A DNA stretch of 14,061 bases from Sedimenticola sp. (GCA_027038775.1 JALWGP010000133.1:1-14061); one strand, 5' to 3'. Counted from the stretch's first letter, positions 1 to 6,213 are shown. The notes: generated by a model not told the origin, from the sequence alone. Translations and numbers: made by a program.

Positions 1-1763
1 GCCGGGGCATGGTTGGGGGGGGTGGTGCGGTGCTGGCCGGGCACGAACAGCTGGGGCCCGCGCTCGCCCACCACGTAGAGCGAGCCGGCATTCACGGGGC
101 CACCAGAGGCCATGAACCCGCCAAACAGGCTGCCGAAGAAGCTCCCAATGCCGTTGGCGATTCCGCCGAACAGGCCTCCAAGCCAGTCTCCCGAGCCTTT
201 CCCAAGGCCGGAGATGGCCTTGCTCAGCGGATCGGTGATGGTGGTGCGGACGATGACCCTGAGAATGTCCTGCTCCAGGGCCTTGAGCACGTTGGAGAGC
301 TTGTCGCCTTCGAGGATAGCCCGCTCGAATGCGCTGCTCATGATGCCGCCGAGCTCGGTCCAGGTATCGCCGGTCTTCCACGCCTGCTCTTCGAGCTTCG
401 AAGTGCCAATCACGATTTGGTCGATCATCCCCACCTGCTTCTGTATCCACTGGCGATCCATGTCCTCGAACTGCCTCGACACGGCGTCCAGCATGGCGTA
501 GCCATCCGGATCCATGGCTTCCCGCATGTACTCCCTCGTGAGGTCCGTGGTCTTCTTGATGCCGACCATGACCTGGTCGACCAGGCCGACCTGCTTCAGG
601 GCGATCTGGCGGTTCATGTCGTCGAACTCTGCAATCACCCCATCGAGCATGATGTCCAGGTCGTCGCGCATCTTCTCTGCAGCCTGTTCGACGTTGCCGG
701 TCACGCCGCCCATGCCCACCTTGGGCTCGAGCGCATTGTCCTTCCCCTCGAGCACCTTCAGGATCTTCTTGCGCTCCTCCAGGTTTCGCTTGAGGTACGT
801 CCGGTTGATGCGGAGCCGCTCCTCCAGGTCGGCGCGCTCTGCTTCGGACCTGGCGTTCCTGTAGGCGGCTTCCAGCCTGGCTCGCTGGGAATTGAGGATC
901 TTCAGCTCGTCCAGCAGCTTCTGCCCACGTACTTCGGGAGAGTCCGCATGGGTGCCGAAAGCCCCGAAGTAGTCCAGCACGGCATACTTCGCCTCCGAGA
1001 TTTTGAGCTTCAGCGTCTCCCAGTCCCCGGCCATCCGGGAGAGCCCCATGCTGATCTTGGTCTCGACGGCCTCGTGCGCCCGCCGGATGAGCCCGACCTC
1101 GGTCTGATATGCCTCGGCCTTGTCGATCATCGACTTGTCGAACAGCAGGCCGTAGTCCCGGATCTTCCTGTTGACCGCATCGATGCTGGACTGGCTCGAC
1201 CGCCACAGCTCCACCAGCTTCACGCCCTCGGTGTCAACGGCGTTCATGGCCAGGGCCAGCTGCCGGTTTTTGTCCTCCAGAGAGGAGAGCTTCTTGCCGA
1301 ACTCGTTCCAGAGCTGGAAGTTGGATTTCAAGTTGCCATGGGCGTCCCGGATGGAGATGTTCAGCTCCTTGAACGTCTTGTCTAGGGAACCGGAGCCGAT
1401 CCGCCTGGCGAAGCGCTGGAACGCGGTGTCGAGCACGTTGGTCTGGATGCCCGCGGCCTCGGCCTGGATCCTGATGCGCTGGAGCTGGTCCGTCGTCAGC
1501 CCAAGGCGACGAGAGGCCTTGCCCAGGTTGTCGAGGTTGCCAGAAGCGCGATAGACACTCTCTGCAAAATTGTCCATTGTGGAAATCGCAGCCCGGATGG
1601 ATGCGATACCGGCAACAGTACCGAAGGCACTGGCCAGGGCCTTTTTCATCTTTCTGGCATTTTTCTCAAGGCGCTTGATCCGCCTGTTGGCAGTCTCCGC
1701 TTCCTTGTGGAACCTGGATGCCTCTGCCTCGAGCTTGACGACCAGTCGTGCAAGATCCGCCAT
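1..1763 (-). CDS. Phage tail tape measure protein (C-terminus cut by window edge)
   Basis: The frame is open on the minus strand from ATG at 1763 to the window edge, giving 587 codons with no stop. An in-frame TAG lies three codons upstream, so this is the first possible ATG. The start (MADLARLVVKLEAEASRF) and the lysine/arginine-rich helical stretch after it are typical of tail length tape measure proteins of Gammaproteobacteria. The end shows a glycine-rich segment followed by ASGGPVNAGS and GERGPQLFVPG, the usual tape measure C-terminal signature, so only a short tail is probably missing. The middle is coiled-coil-like and holds a two-fold internal repeat (around residues 380-404 and 432-456). 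In a phage this protein fills the tail tube and sets tail length. It starts 6 nt after the upstream gene and is probably co-transcribed with it. Confidence 0.9.
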   Translation of the reverse strand, partial: MADLARLVVKLEAEASRFHKEAETANRRIKRLEKNARKMKKALASAFGTVAGIASIRAAISTMDNFAESVYRASGNLDNLGKASRRLGLTTDQLQRIRIQAEAAGIQTNVLDTAFQRFARRIGSGSLDKTFKELNISIRDAHGNLKSNFQLWNEFGKKLSSLEDKNRQLALAMNAVDTEGVKLVELWRSSQSSIDAVNRKIRDYGLLFDKSMIDKAEAYQTEVGLIRRAHEAVETKISMGLSRMAGDWETLKLKISEAKYAVLDYFGAFGTHADSPEVRGQKLLDELKILNSQRARLEAAYRNARSEAERADLEERLRINRTYLKRNLEERKKILKVLEGKDNALEPKVGMGGVTGNVEQAAEKMRDDLDIMLDGVIAEFDDMNRQIALKQVGLVDQVMVGIKKTTDLTREYMREAMDPDGYAMLDAVSRQFEDMDRQWIQKQVGMIDQIVIGTSKLEEQAWKTGDTWTELGGIMSSAFERAILEGDKLSNVLKALEQDILRVIVRTTITDPLSKAISGLGKGSGDWLGGLFGGIANGIGSFFGSLFGGFMASGGPVNAGSLYVVGERGPQLFVPGQHRTTPPNHAP

Positions 1764-1769
1764 GTCGAT

Positions 1770-2300
1770 CTACCCCGTTTCCTCGTTGACTGTGGCAGTC
1801 TCGGGTATAGCAGATCGGGCGCGGATGACGGCCGAATGACGTTCCACGGTGATCGAGTAACCGGGAACCGGCCTCACCTGGATCTCCCGGCCGACGGAGA
1901 CCGCCTGCTTGAGGAATCGGGCCAGGTCCACGGCCCCCTCAACGTAGAGGCGATCCCGTGCACGTTCCAGGCGCTTGGCCAGGGCGTTGGGGGACACGTT
2001 GGTGATTCGATCCACCTCCACCAGGCCATGCAGCGTTGTGCTCAGGATGGCGTGGTAGTCCTCCAGGCCGAGAAGCCCGCGGGGGAAGGCGATCGTGAGG
2101 CCACCCTCCTCGATCTCCCAGTGATCCGAATAGCGCTTGAACCCCAGGCGCTTTGGGTGGCGCCTCGACTCCCTGCGGAGCCGTTCCCGGTGGTGCCAGA
2201 CGTATTCTTCCGCCAGCGCCAGGTAGTCCCCCGGCGGCAGGAACTTCTGAGCCAGGAGCTCAAACAGGTCGAGCGCGGCATGCTGCCGTTCCAGGTTCAT
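1770..2300 (-). CDS. Unknown phage protein, 176 aa, directly upstream of the tape measure gene
   Basis: I do not recognise the family. The 176 aa protein is mixed alpha/beta, rich in Arg, Leu and Glu, with no signal peptide or membrane segment. Its ATG at 2300 overlaps (ATGA) the stop of a possible 38-codon ORF, and it ends 6 nt before the tape measure ATG, so it looks like part of that operon. Its position is where tail assembly chaperones usually sit, but I see no -1 slippery site linking two overlapping frames, so a chaperone role is only a positional guess. A plus-strand ORF over the same bases (1707-2384) is taken to be a shadow because the minus frame is the one with operon-like junctions. 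Confidence 0.8.
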   Translation of the reverse strand: MNLERQHAALDLFELLAQKFLPPGDYLALAEEYVWHHRERLRRESRRHPKRLGFKRYSDHWEIEEGGLTIAFPRGLLGLEDYHAILSTTLHGLVEVDRITNVSPNALAKRLERARDRLYVEGAVDLARFLKQAVSVGREIQVRPVPGYSITVERHSAVIRARSAIPETATVNEETG

Positions 2301-2413
2301 GCGGAAGAGCCCTGCATTGACGGCGGCCCTCCTGCTGCACCAGGTGCCCGATCCCGATGCAGCTGCAGCACCGGAACCGGGTAATCACTGCTCCTGTTCG
2401 GCTGGTCCGGCAT
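2297..2413 (-). CDS. Possible small ORF, 38 aa, Pro/Gly-rich
   Basis: ATG at 2413 begins a 38-codon frame that fills the gap between two larger genes. It starts 6 nt after the upstream stop, and its TGA overlaps the next ATG as ATGA. The product (starting MPDQPNRSSDYPVPV) is rich in Pro and Gly and has no recognisable domain. The Shine-Dalgarno is weak (GAGAG close to the ATG). The snug fit and the mostly G/C third positions favour translation, but a frame this short can arise by chance. Its main role may be to couple translation of the 176 aa protein downstream. Confidence 0.4.
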   Translation of the reverse strand: MPDQPNRSSDYPVPVLQLHRDRAPGAAGGPPSMQGSSA

Positions 2414-2419
2414 CTCTCA

Positions 2420-2785
2420 TCAGGGCAGGGGTGACGCCCCCCTGGTGATCGTTGCCTCCTCCCGCGAGCCGGGCATGGGCAGGGCGGCCGCCCCATGATT
2501 CAGCTCCGAGATGAATCCGGCGAACTCCGCAGCCACGGAGATCGCGGCATTCACCTCGGCCCGTTCGGTGTCACTGGAGGCAGTGGAAGATGCCGCCCAC
2601 ACCAGCCGGAGCATGGCGGCCAGCTCCTCGGTGAGGAGTCGGGTGTCGAGCTTCTCGGCAAGTTGCCTGATCTGTTCCGGACTCACTTCACCGGGTTGGT
2701 TCGATTGGCGTTCCAGCAGGCGCCCCAGCTCGATGAGCGCGGCCGCCTTGTCACATGCTCGGGCGGCGTCAACATGCGTCTTCAT
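2420..2785 (-). CDS. Unknown phage protein, 121 aa, mostly helical
   Basis: I do not recognise this protein. It is predicted largely alpha-helical, with a segment rich in Leu, Ala and Glu (LAEKLDTRLLTEELAAMLRL) and no membrane span. I chose ATG at 2785 rather than the GTG one codon earlier because GGAGGT lies 6 nt before the ATG but only 3 nt before the GTG. The ATG shares its A with the TGA of the preceding gene (TGATG), which indicates translational coupling. The layout faintly resembles that of the 137 aa neighbour upstream (short charged start, then Leu/Ala-rich helices), so the two could be distant duplicates; this is a weak impression. Confidence 0.8.
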   Translation of the reverse strand: MKTHVDAARACDKAAALIELGRLLERQSNQPGEVSPEQIRQLAEKLDTRLLTEELAAMLRLVWAASSTASSDTERAEVNAAISVAAEFAGFISELNHGAAALPMPGSREEATITRGASPLP

Positions 2786-3198
2786 CACTCCACCTCCGGT
2801 CCAGCAGTTGCGAGTTCGTTGGGGTTCATCTGGGCAGGCGTTTCAGTGTCGGGCTTGGATTGGGCGGCGGTCTCCTTGTGCCTTTTCAGCAGGCGGTGGA
2901 GCACTTCCACGGCGGAAATGGCGTCGCTCAGTTGGGCGGTCTGCTCCCGCGCGGCCAGTACCAGCGAAAAAGTTGTATCTGACATGCCATCAAGCCCTGC
3001 GAGATGTTCTTCCAGCACGCACGTGAGCATATGAACCCGGTGGGCCATGCTTTCCACATCCAACCAGTCCGCGAGTAGTTCCGCCTCTCTCAAGGCCTCT
3101 TGCGGGATGGTCGGCTGCGGGTGCGATTCAAGGTGCTGGTGAAGGGTCCGGTACCGCTCTAGCACCTCATGGATGCTGGTTGGGATTTGTACGCTCAT
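2785..3198 (-). CDS. Unknown phage protein, 137 aa, mostly helical
   Basis: No family recognised. The 137 aa product is soluble and helical, with an acidic, Pro-containing C-terminus. ATG at 3198 overlaps the stop of the upstream 72 aa gene (ATGA) and is preceded by AAGGAG at 8 nt. It is the third gene of the coupled set that follows the C4-type leader, so its expression would depend on that switch. Genes in this position downstream of C4 RNAs in other phages include antirepressors and cell-division inhibitors, but nothing in this sequence shows such a role. Confidence 0.82.
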   Translation of the reverse strand: MSVQIPTSIHEVLERYRTLHQHLESHPQPTIPQEALREAELLADWLDVESMAHRVHMLTCVLEEHLAGLDGMSDTTFSLVLAAREQTAQLSDAISAVEVLHRLLKRHKETAAQSKPDTETPAQMNPNELATAGPEVE

Positions 3199-3413
3199 GA
3201 CTTTCTCTCCTTCGCCATCTCGTGGCGCGTTGCGGGGTTGGCGGGTTCTTCAATGTCGATTGCGCAAATGAGCCGGGCGTCCGGGTGCTGGCGCTTAATC
3301 TCGGCCAGTGCCTGCCGGGCTTGTGTTTCGTCGTGGCACACCCGCGACAGAGGGGCGCCAATCACCAAGTTGCCGTTCGGCAGGCGTTCGTCATGTCCGA
3401 TCCAGAAGTTCAT
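3195..3413 (-). CDS. Unknown small phage protein, 72 aa
   Basis: Function unknown. It begins MNFWIGHDERLPNGN and carries a short helix (ARQALAEIKRQHPDA) followed by a beta-like stretch, which could be a small alpha/beta fold. The start is well supported: GGAGGT lies 6 nt before the ATG, and the ATG overlaps the TGA of the preceding gene (ATGA). Its own TGA overlaps the next ATG in the same way. Confidence 0.8.
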   Translation of the reverse strand: MNFWIGHDERLPNGNLVIGAPLSRVCHDETQARQALAEIKRQHPDARLICAIDIEEPANPATRHEMAKERKS

Positions 3414-3649
3414 CCCGCCACCTCCAGCGCTTCTCGAGCGCGGGCATGCCCCTCATCGAGGCCAGCGTGGAAGGCGTCGAAATCGGACGATCCCGCCGGG
3501 TAGGGGCAGGCGATGCGTGCGCCGTCGAGGCGGTAGCGCAAGGCGGCCAGGACGCCGGCCCGGTAGGCCTCGGAACGGGGATCGCGGAAGGGGTGGAATG
3601 CGCGGTCGAATACCGCTTGCGCGTTGGGGCGCTGGGTGGGTGTGGTCAT
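3410..3649 (-). CDS. Unknown small phage protein, 79 aa; first gene after the C4-type leader
   Basis: ATG at 3649 follows a strong Shine-Dalgarno (AGGAGG, 6 nt spacing). The frame is open much further upstream, but that part runs antisense through the toxin-antitoxin genes and the structured leader, so this start is preferred. The protein has an FHPFRDPRSEAYRAG motif and a DAFHAGLDEGHA motif. I recall similar small proteins of unknown function from proteobacterial prophages, but cannot name a family. Its Shine-Dalgarno overlaps a GACTAGGA element exactly complementary to a loop of the C4-like RNA, so translation of this gene, and by coupling the genes after it, is the likely target of antisense control. 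Confidence 0.85.
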   Translation of the reverse strand: MTTPTQRPNAQAVFDRAFHPFRDPRSEAYRAGVLAALRYRLDGARIACPYPAGSSDFDAFHAGLDEGHARAREALEVAG

Positions 3650-3657
3650 GGTCGGCC

Positions 3658-3697
3658 TCCTAGTCAGGTTGAAGAGACCGCCTTCCTTCACGCCAAT
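3658..3697 (-). promoter_or_regulatory. Downstream target pair (a2/b2) of the C4-like RNA, overlapping a Shine-Dalgarno
   Basis: On the minus strand ATTGGCGT (3697-3690) is followed by GACTAGGA (3665-3658), which runs into the AGGAGG Shine-Dalgarno of the gene starting at 3649. The C4-like RNA carries ACGCCAA and TCCTAGTC, the exact complements of seven and eight of these bases. This matches the known a/b target arrangement of the phage P1 and P7 c4 system, where antisense pairing hides the ribosome site and reduces downstream expression. Confidence 0.65.
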
Positions 3698-3704
3698 AAA
3701 GGGA

Positions 3705-3775
3705 GGCGGGCTGCACACGGTTGGCGTACCGGGACTAGGACCGGCGGGACCGAGGTCCCCCGCGTGCAACCCGCC
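3705..3775 (-). ncRNA. c4-like: C4-type antisense RNA (three-way junction)
   Basis: The minus-strand RNA folds as a closing stem of GGCGGG (3775-3770) with CCCGCC (3710-3705), extended by GCACGC pairing with GTGTGC. Inside it are a perfect hairpin GGGACC-TC-GGTCCC (3759-3746) and a second hairpin closed by CCGG/CCGG (3744-3729). Loop segments hold ACGCCAA (3727-3721) and TCCTAGTC (3740-3733), complementary to copies both upstream and downstream in the same transcript. This layout and the base pattern match my memory of the C4 antisense RNA family of phages P1 and P7 (related to the P4 CI RNA), where a processed leader RNA acts in trans on the downstream mRNA. A covariance-model search would be the firm test. 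Confidence 0.72.
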
Positions 3776-3789
3776 ATGAATCGGGCATG

Positions 3790-3812
3790 AAAAAACGCAC
3801 CGAGTGGCGCGT
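3790..3812 (-). terminator. Intrinsic-terminator-like hairpin in the C4 leader
   Basis: On the minus strand ACGCGCC (3812-3806) pairs with GGTGCGT (3801-3795), one pair being G-U, around an ACTC loop. A run of six T follows (3795-3790). It lies between the leader promoter and the C4 structure, so it could stop most transcripts early and act as the attenuation element of the switch. I recall a similar GCGTTTTTTCATGCC block in front of other C4-type RNAs, which would make it a conserved part of the module. Confidence 0.5.
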
Positions 3813-3820
3813 TGCTTGCG

Positions 3821-3841
3821 CCTAGTCTTCCGGACGCCAAT
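3821..3841 (-). promoter_or_regulatory. Upstream copy (a1/b1) of the C4 target elements
   Basis: ATTGGCGT (3841-3834), CCGG and GACTAGG (3827-3821) occur in this order on the minus strand, just after the predicted transcription start. The same order, in reverse complement, is found within the C4-like RNA. A nascent leader could therefore pair with C4 RNA here as well as at the Shine-Dalgarno copy, as in the double a/b design of P1/P7 and P4 leaders. Confidence 0.55.
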
Positions 3842-3871
3842 CCGGGCCGCTGAATGTGCAGCGGTAAAACA

Positions 3872-3901
3872 AGCATAGCCCCGGCCGCGCAGGGAGGTCA
3901 A
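3872..3901 (-). promoter_or_regulatory. Sigma70-type promoter for the C4 leader and following operon
   Basis: Minus-strand -35 TTGACC (3901-3896) and -10 TATGCT (3877-3872) are separated by 18 bp. This is the best promoter seen in the window, and it would start transcription near 3865, just ahead of the a1/b1 elements. Its -35 box lies 16 bp from the toxin-antitoxin operator palindrome, so regulators bound there might affect both directions. Confidence 0.7.
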
Positions 3902-3907
3902 ATGCCT

Positions 3908-3937
3908 TTGGCGATGTTGTAGCTTGTGAGCTACACT
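3908..3937 (+). promoter_or_regulatory. Candidate toxin-antitoxin promoter
   Basis: TTGGCG (3908-3913) and TACACT (3932-3937) are 18 bp apart and would give a start very near the ATG at 3944, so the toxin mRNA would have almost no leader. The -10 overlaps the right arm of the 18 bp palindrome, a common design for autoregulated toxin-antitoxin operons. Confidence 0.45.
3918..3935. promoter_or_regulatory. 18 bp palindromic operator of the toxin-antitoxin operon
   Basis: TGTAGCT-TGTG-AGCTACA is a perfect inverted repeat with 7 bp arms, located in the divergent promoter region 9 bp before the toxin ATG. HigA-type antitoxins usually bind such palindromes over their own promoter. Binding here could also reach the divergent C4 leader promoter. 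Confidence 0.6.
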
Positions 3938-3943
3938 TTCCCC

Positions 3944-4240
3944 ATGCGGTAGGAGATCGCCACCACCGAGGTCTTCGACAAGTGGCTGAAGAGCCTGAGG
4001 GACCGCCAGGCGGTCGTGGCCATCGCCAACCGGCTCACCCGCGTGGCGGCCGGCCACCTGGGGGACGTGAAGCCGGTGGGGGATGGGGTGAGCGAGATGC
4101 GCATCTTCACCGGCAAGGGATACCGCCTCTATTTCACCTTGCGGGATGCGCGCCTGGTGCTGCTGCTGTGCGGTGGCCACAAGGGCACCCAGAGCAAAGA
4201 CATCGCCAGGGCCAAGGCGCTGGCGAAGGAGATCGAGTGA
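3944..4240 (+). pseudogene. RelE/HigB-family toxin with an amber codon near the start
   Basis: From codon 4 on, the frame encodes a typical addiction-module killer protein of the RelE/ParE fold: EIATTEVFDKWL, then LRDRQAVVAIANRL, GDVKPVGDGVSEMRI, GYRLYF and the closing LLLCGGHKGTQSKDI. Family members are mRNA-cleaving or gyrase-targeting toxins of about 95-100 aa. Here ATG (3944), CGG and TAG (3950-3952) precede the conserved Glu-Ile, so the natural reading stops at codon 3. The next usable start is GTG at 4016, giving 74 aa without the first helix. The antitoxin 3 nt downstream is intact. Either the toxin is dead, or a non-standard or truncated start is used, or the base is a sequencing error. 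Confidence 0.65.
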
Positions 4241-4243
4241 ACG

Positions 4244-4519
4244 ATGAAAGTGAAGCCTTTCAATCCGGCAGAGCACCTGCAGACCGACGAGGAGATCGCC
4301 GAATACCTGAACCAGGCCTACGATGACGAGGATCCCGAGGTGTTCGTCATCGCCCTGGGCAACGTGATCCGAGCCCAGGGGGTGGCCGAGGTGGCGCGCA
4401 GGGCGGGGCTCAACCGCGAGAGCCTGTACAAGCTGATCTCCGGCAAGACCCGCCCGAAGTGGGAGACGGTCCACGCGCTGATGCGGGCACTTGGCCTGAA
4501 GCTGCGCACGGCTGCCTGA
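4244..4519 (+). CDS. HigA-type antitoxin, HTH addiction module antidote protein
   Basis: The 91 aa protein has the N-terminal pattern NPAEHLQTDEEIAEYL and a helix-turn-helix at about residues 47-68 (VAEVARRAGLNRESLYKLIS), then RALGLKL. It belongs to the family of putative addiction-module antidote proteins that pair with the killer family upstream. It would bind the toxin and repress the operon at the 3918-3935 palindrome. ATG at 4244 lies 3 nt after the toxin stop, with AAGGAG upstream inside the toxin gene. It ends 23 nt from the convergent endonuclease gene. No defect is visible, so it may remain active as a repressor without a working toxin. Confidence 0.9.
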   Translation: MKVKPFNPAEHLQTDEEIAEYLNQAYDDEDPEVFVIALGNVIRAQGVAEVARRAGLNRESLYKLISGKTRPKWETVHALMRALGLKLRTAA

Positions 4520-4542
4520 TCCGTCCGGGGCCCATCCGGCCG

Positions 4543-4968
4543 TCATGCCAGCTCCCGCACCAGCGCGCAGAAGCCTTCGGCCGACGTGGTGAAGGTCCAC
4601 TCCACCCCCTCACCGCGGTGGAGGCCATCCCGCACGAAGGACATGGGCACCACCACCCGCCAGGGCTGGCGGTCCTCCCGGTAGGCCAGGCAGGGCACCA
4701 GATCATCGGCCTGCGCCTGCTCCATCGCCTGCACCCACCACTTCTGCAGAAGGTGTCCGGTGGCGCGCCGGCTCCGTTTCACCTCCACGGCCAGGCGCCG
4801 CAGCATGTCCGCCACCGGGCCCTCCTCGGTATCGCACACGATGAGGTCACAACCACCCGACCGCGCCTGCACCAGGTTCCGCACCATCCTCACCCCGAGG
4901 TGATCCATCACCAGGCCGGCAAATTCCCGCTCCCCGCCGGCGCCCTTCGCTCGCTGGTGGCTGCCCAT
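4543..4968 (-). CDS. PDDEXK-type endonuclease, Holliday-junction-resolvase-like
   Basis: The 141 aa protein has the spacing of a small PD-(D/E)XK nuclease: GGEREF near residue 13, SGGCDLIV with Asp41, then VEVKR with Glu62 and Lys64, followed by a WWVQAMEQA helix. Phage proteins of this kind are annotated as PDDEXK endonucleases or resolvases that cut branched DNA during recombination or before packaging. The ATG at 4968 shares its A with the TGA of the ssb gene (TGATG). It is the last gene of the recombination operon. Exact substrate cannot be judged from sequence. Confidence 0.8.
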   Translation of the reverse strand: MGSHQRAKGAGGEREFAGLVMDHLGVRMVRNLVQARSGGCDLIVCDTEEGPVADMLRRLAVEVKRSRRATGHLLQKWWVQAMEQAQADDLVPCLAYREDRQPWRVVVPMSFVRDGLHRGEGVEWTFTTSAEGFCALVRELA

Positions 4969-5354
4969 CAGAACGCCAGCGGGTCGTCGTAGAAGGCCTC
5001 GGTGGCGGCGTTCGCCTCCGCCTTTTCCTTCTTCGGCCTGCTCTCCCGGTACCGCCCACGGGCGCTCTTGATTCCGGCGATGCCATCGGCGGTGATCTGG
5101 AAGCCCTCCACCGGCTGCCCGTCGCGGTTGGTGTAGTCGTTGGCCTGGAAGTCGCCGCTCACCCGGATGGCGTCCCCCTTTCGGTATTTCGCCAGCTCGT
5201 CGGCCAGGGAGCCGAAGGCGACGATGGAGAGCGGGAGGTCGCGGTCCTCGGATCCGATGTAGGCGAAGCCGAAGGCGGTCACCATGGGGCTGCCGGTGCG
5301 GGTCTGGATGTTCCTGGGGTCTGTGCCCAGGCGGATTCGTGCGATGCAGAACAT
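4968..5354 (-). CDS. ssb: Phage single-stranded DNA-binding protein
   Basis: The 128 aa protein has an OB-fold pattern (MFCIARIRLGTDP, LPLSIVAFGSLADELAKYRKGD, IRVSGDFQ, GFQITADGI), then a charged linker and an acidic end DDPLAF resembling the C-terminal tip by which SSB recruits partner enzymes. I start at ATG 5354, because the longer open frame adds 17 residues unlike any SSB start. A purine-rich GGGGAAGAG lies just upstream. It follows the putative annealing protein by 16 nt and precedes the endonuclease with overlapping codons. It is likely to coat single strands during phage replication and annealing. Confidence 0.85.
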   Translation of the reverse strand: MFCIARIRLGTDPRNIQTRTGSPMVTAFGFAYIGSEDRDLPLSIVAFGSLADELAKYRKGDAIRVSGDFQANDYTNRDGQPVEGFQITADGIAGIKSARGRYRESRPKKEKAEANAATEAFYDDPLAF

Positions 5355-5370
5355 GTCTCTTCCCCCGGGG

Positions 5371-6213
5371 TCACTTGCCTGCTGGGGGCTCCACCGCCTC
5401 ACCACCGGCCAGCTTGTCCTTCAGCTTGCGGGCCTTCGCGGTCTCCTTCGGCAGGTCGAAGAAGTCCTCCGGCTTGGCCATGCCGTCCTTCAGGGCCCGG
5501 TAGATGTGCCGGAGCTGGATCATCTCCGCGCCGATCATCTTCTCCAGGTGCTTGCCACCGAGACGGCGGGAGAGCATCTCCCGGCTGACGCCGAAGGGCT
5601 CGAAGGCCTCCACCAGCTGCGCCACGCTCTCTTTGTTGACCTGCACCGCGTTCTCCAGCGTCACCTGGCACTGGTTGAGCGCGGCGTCGATGACATCGCC
5701 GGGGATCACCGCAAGGATGCAGGCGCGGAGCCGGCGGGCGCCCTGGTTGGCCGTCATCTCGTAGATGTCGCGCGGGTCCTCCAGGGTGGTCACCTTGCCC
5801 CGGGCCTTGCGGGTGTGCTTCACAGTGAAGACCTTCACCACCCGCACGTTGGTCTCCAGGTCGTGCGCGAAGGCCTCCACCACCGACTCGCCCTTCTCCT
5901 GGGAGAGCTCGCGGACGCCGTAGGTCATGTTGCCCCAGTGTTGCGCTACGGCTTCGGCCAGGCGGATGGAGGGGCCCGTGACGGTGGTGCCGCCGCGGGG
6001 GAAGGCGTAGACGGCCTGCTCTGCCAGGGTGGGGCGGGTGCAGGCCTGCAGGATCTTGTCCACGGCGGCCACGGGATCGCGCGGGAAGCGCTTGGCCAGG
6101 GCGATTGCCGCCTGCACCTCGGCCACGGCGCGGGCGGAATCGCTCTCCATCATGGCGCCGGCAGCCGGCGTGGTGGAATTCTTCCCGAAGGGGTTGGTGA
6201 TTGCAGTGCTCAT
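5371..6213 (-). CDS. Putative phage recombination protein, ssDNA-annealing (RecT-like) candidate
   Basis: This is a 280 aa protein starting MSTAITNPFGK. Its core (YAFPRGGTTVTGPSIRLAEAVAQHWGN, then ETNVRVVKVFTVKH, DPRDIYEM and NQGARRLRACILAVIPGDV) is a conserved phage block I recognise from prophages, usually left unannotated. The IPGDV helix region followed by a long helical C-terminus, and the position between a RecE-like exonuclease and an SSB, suggest a single-strand annealing protein of the broad RecT class. That function is inferred mainly from context. ATG at 6213 overlaps the exonuclease TGA (ATGA) and has GGAGG upstream. Confidence 0.75.
   Translation of the reverse strand: MSTAITNPFGKNSTTPAAGAMMESDSARAVAEVQAAIALAKRFPRDPVAAVDKILQACTRPTLAEQAVYAFPRGGTTVTGPSIRLAEAVAQHWGNMTYGVRELSQEKGESVVEAFAHDLETNVRVVKVFTVKHTRKARGKVTTLEDPRDIYEMTANQGARRLRACILAVIPGDVIDAALNQCQVTLENAVQVNKESVAQLVEAFEPFGVSREMLSRRLGGKHLEKMIGAEMIQLRHIYRALKDGMAKPEDFFDLPKETAKARKLKDKLAGGEAVEPPAGK

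Noticed and set aside
9..1385. Long plus-strand frame of 458 codons
   Set aside because: It lies fully opposite the tape measure gene. Its translation is rich in His, Leu and Pro and has no domain, while the minus frame has clear tape measure motifs.
3688..3876. 62-codon minus frame through the C4 RNA, of the kind sometimes annotated as an Icd-like protein
   Set aside because: The region is explained by RNA structure and by antisense complementarity. There is no ribosome site, and the protein reads as translated hairpins.
3653..4600. Upstream extension of the minus-strand frame that ends at 3410
   Set aside because: It runs antisense through the toxin-antitoxin genes and the C4 leader. The real start is the ATG at 3649 with an AGGAGG site.
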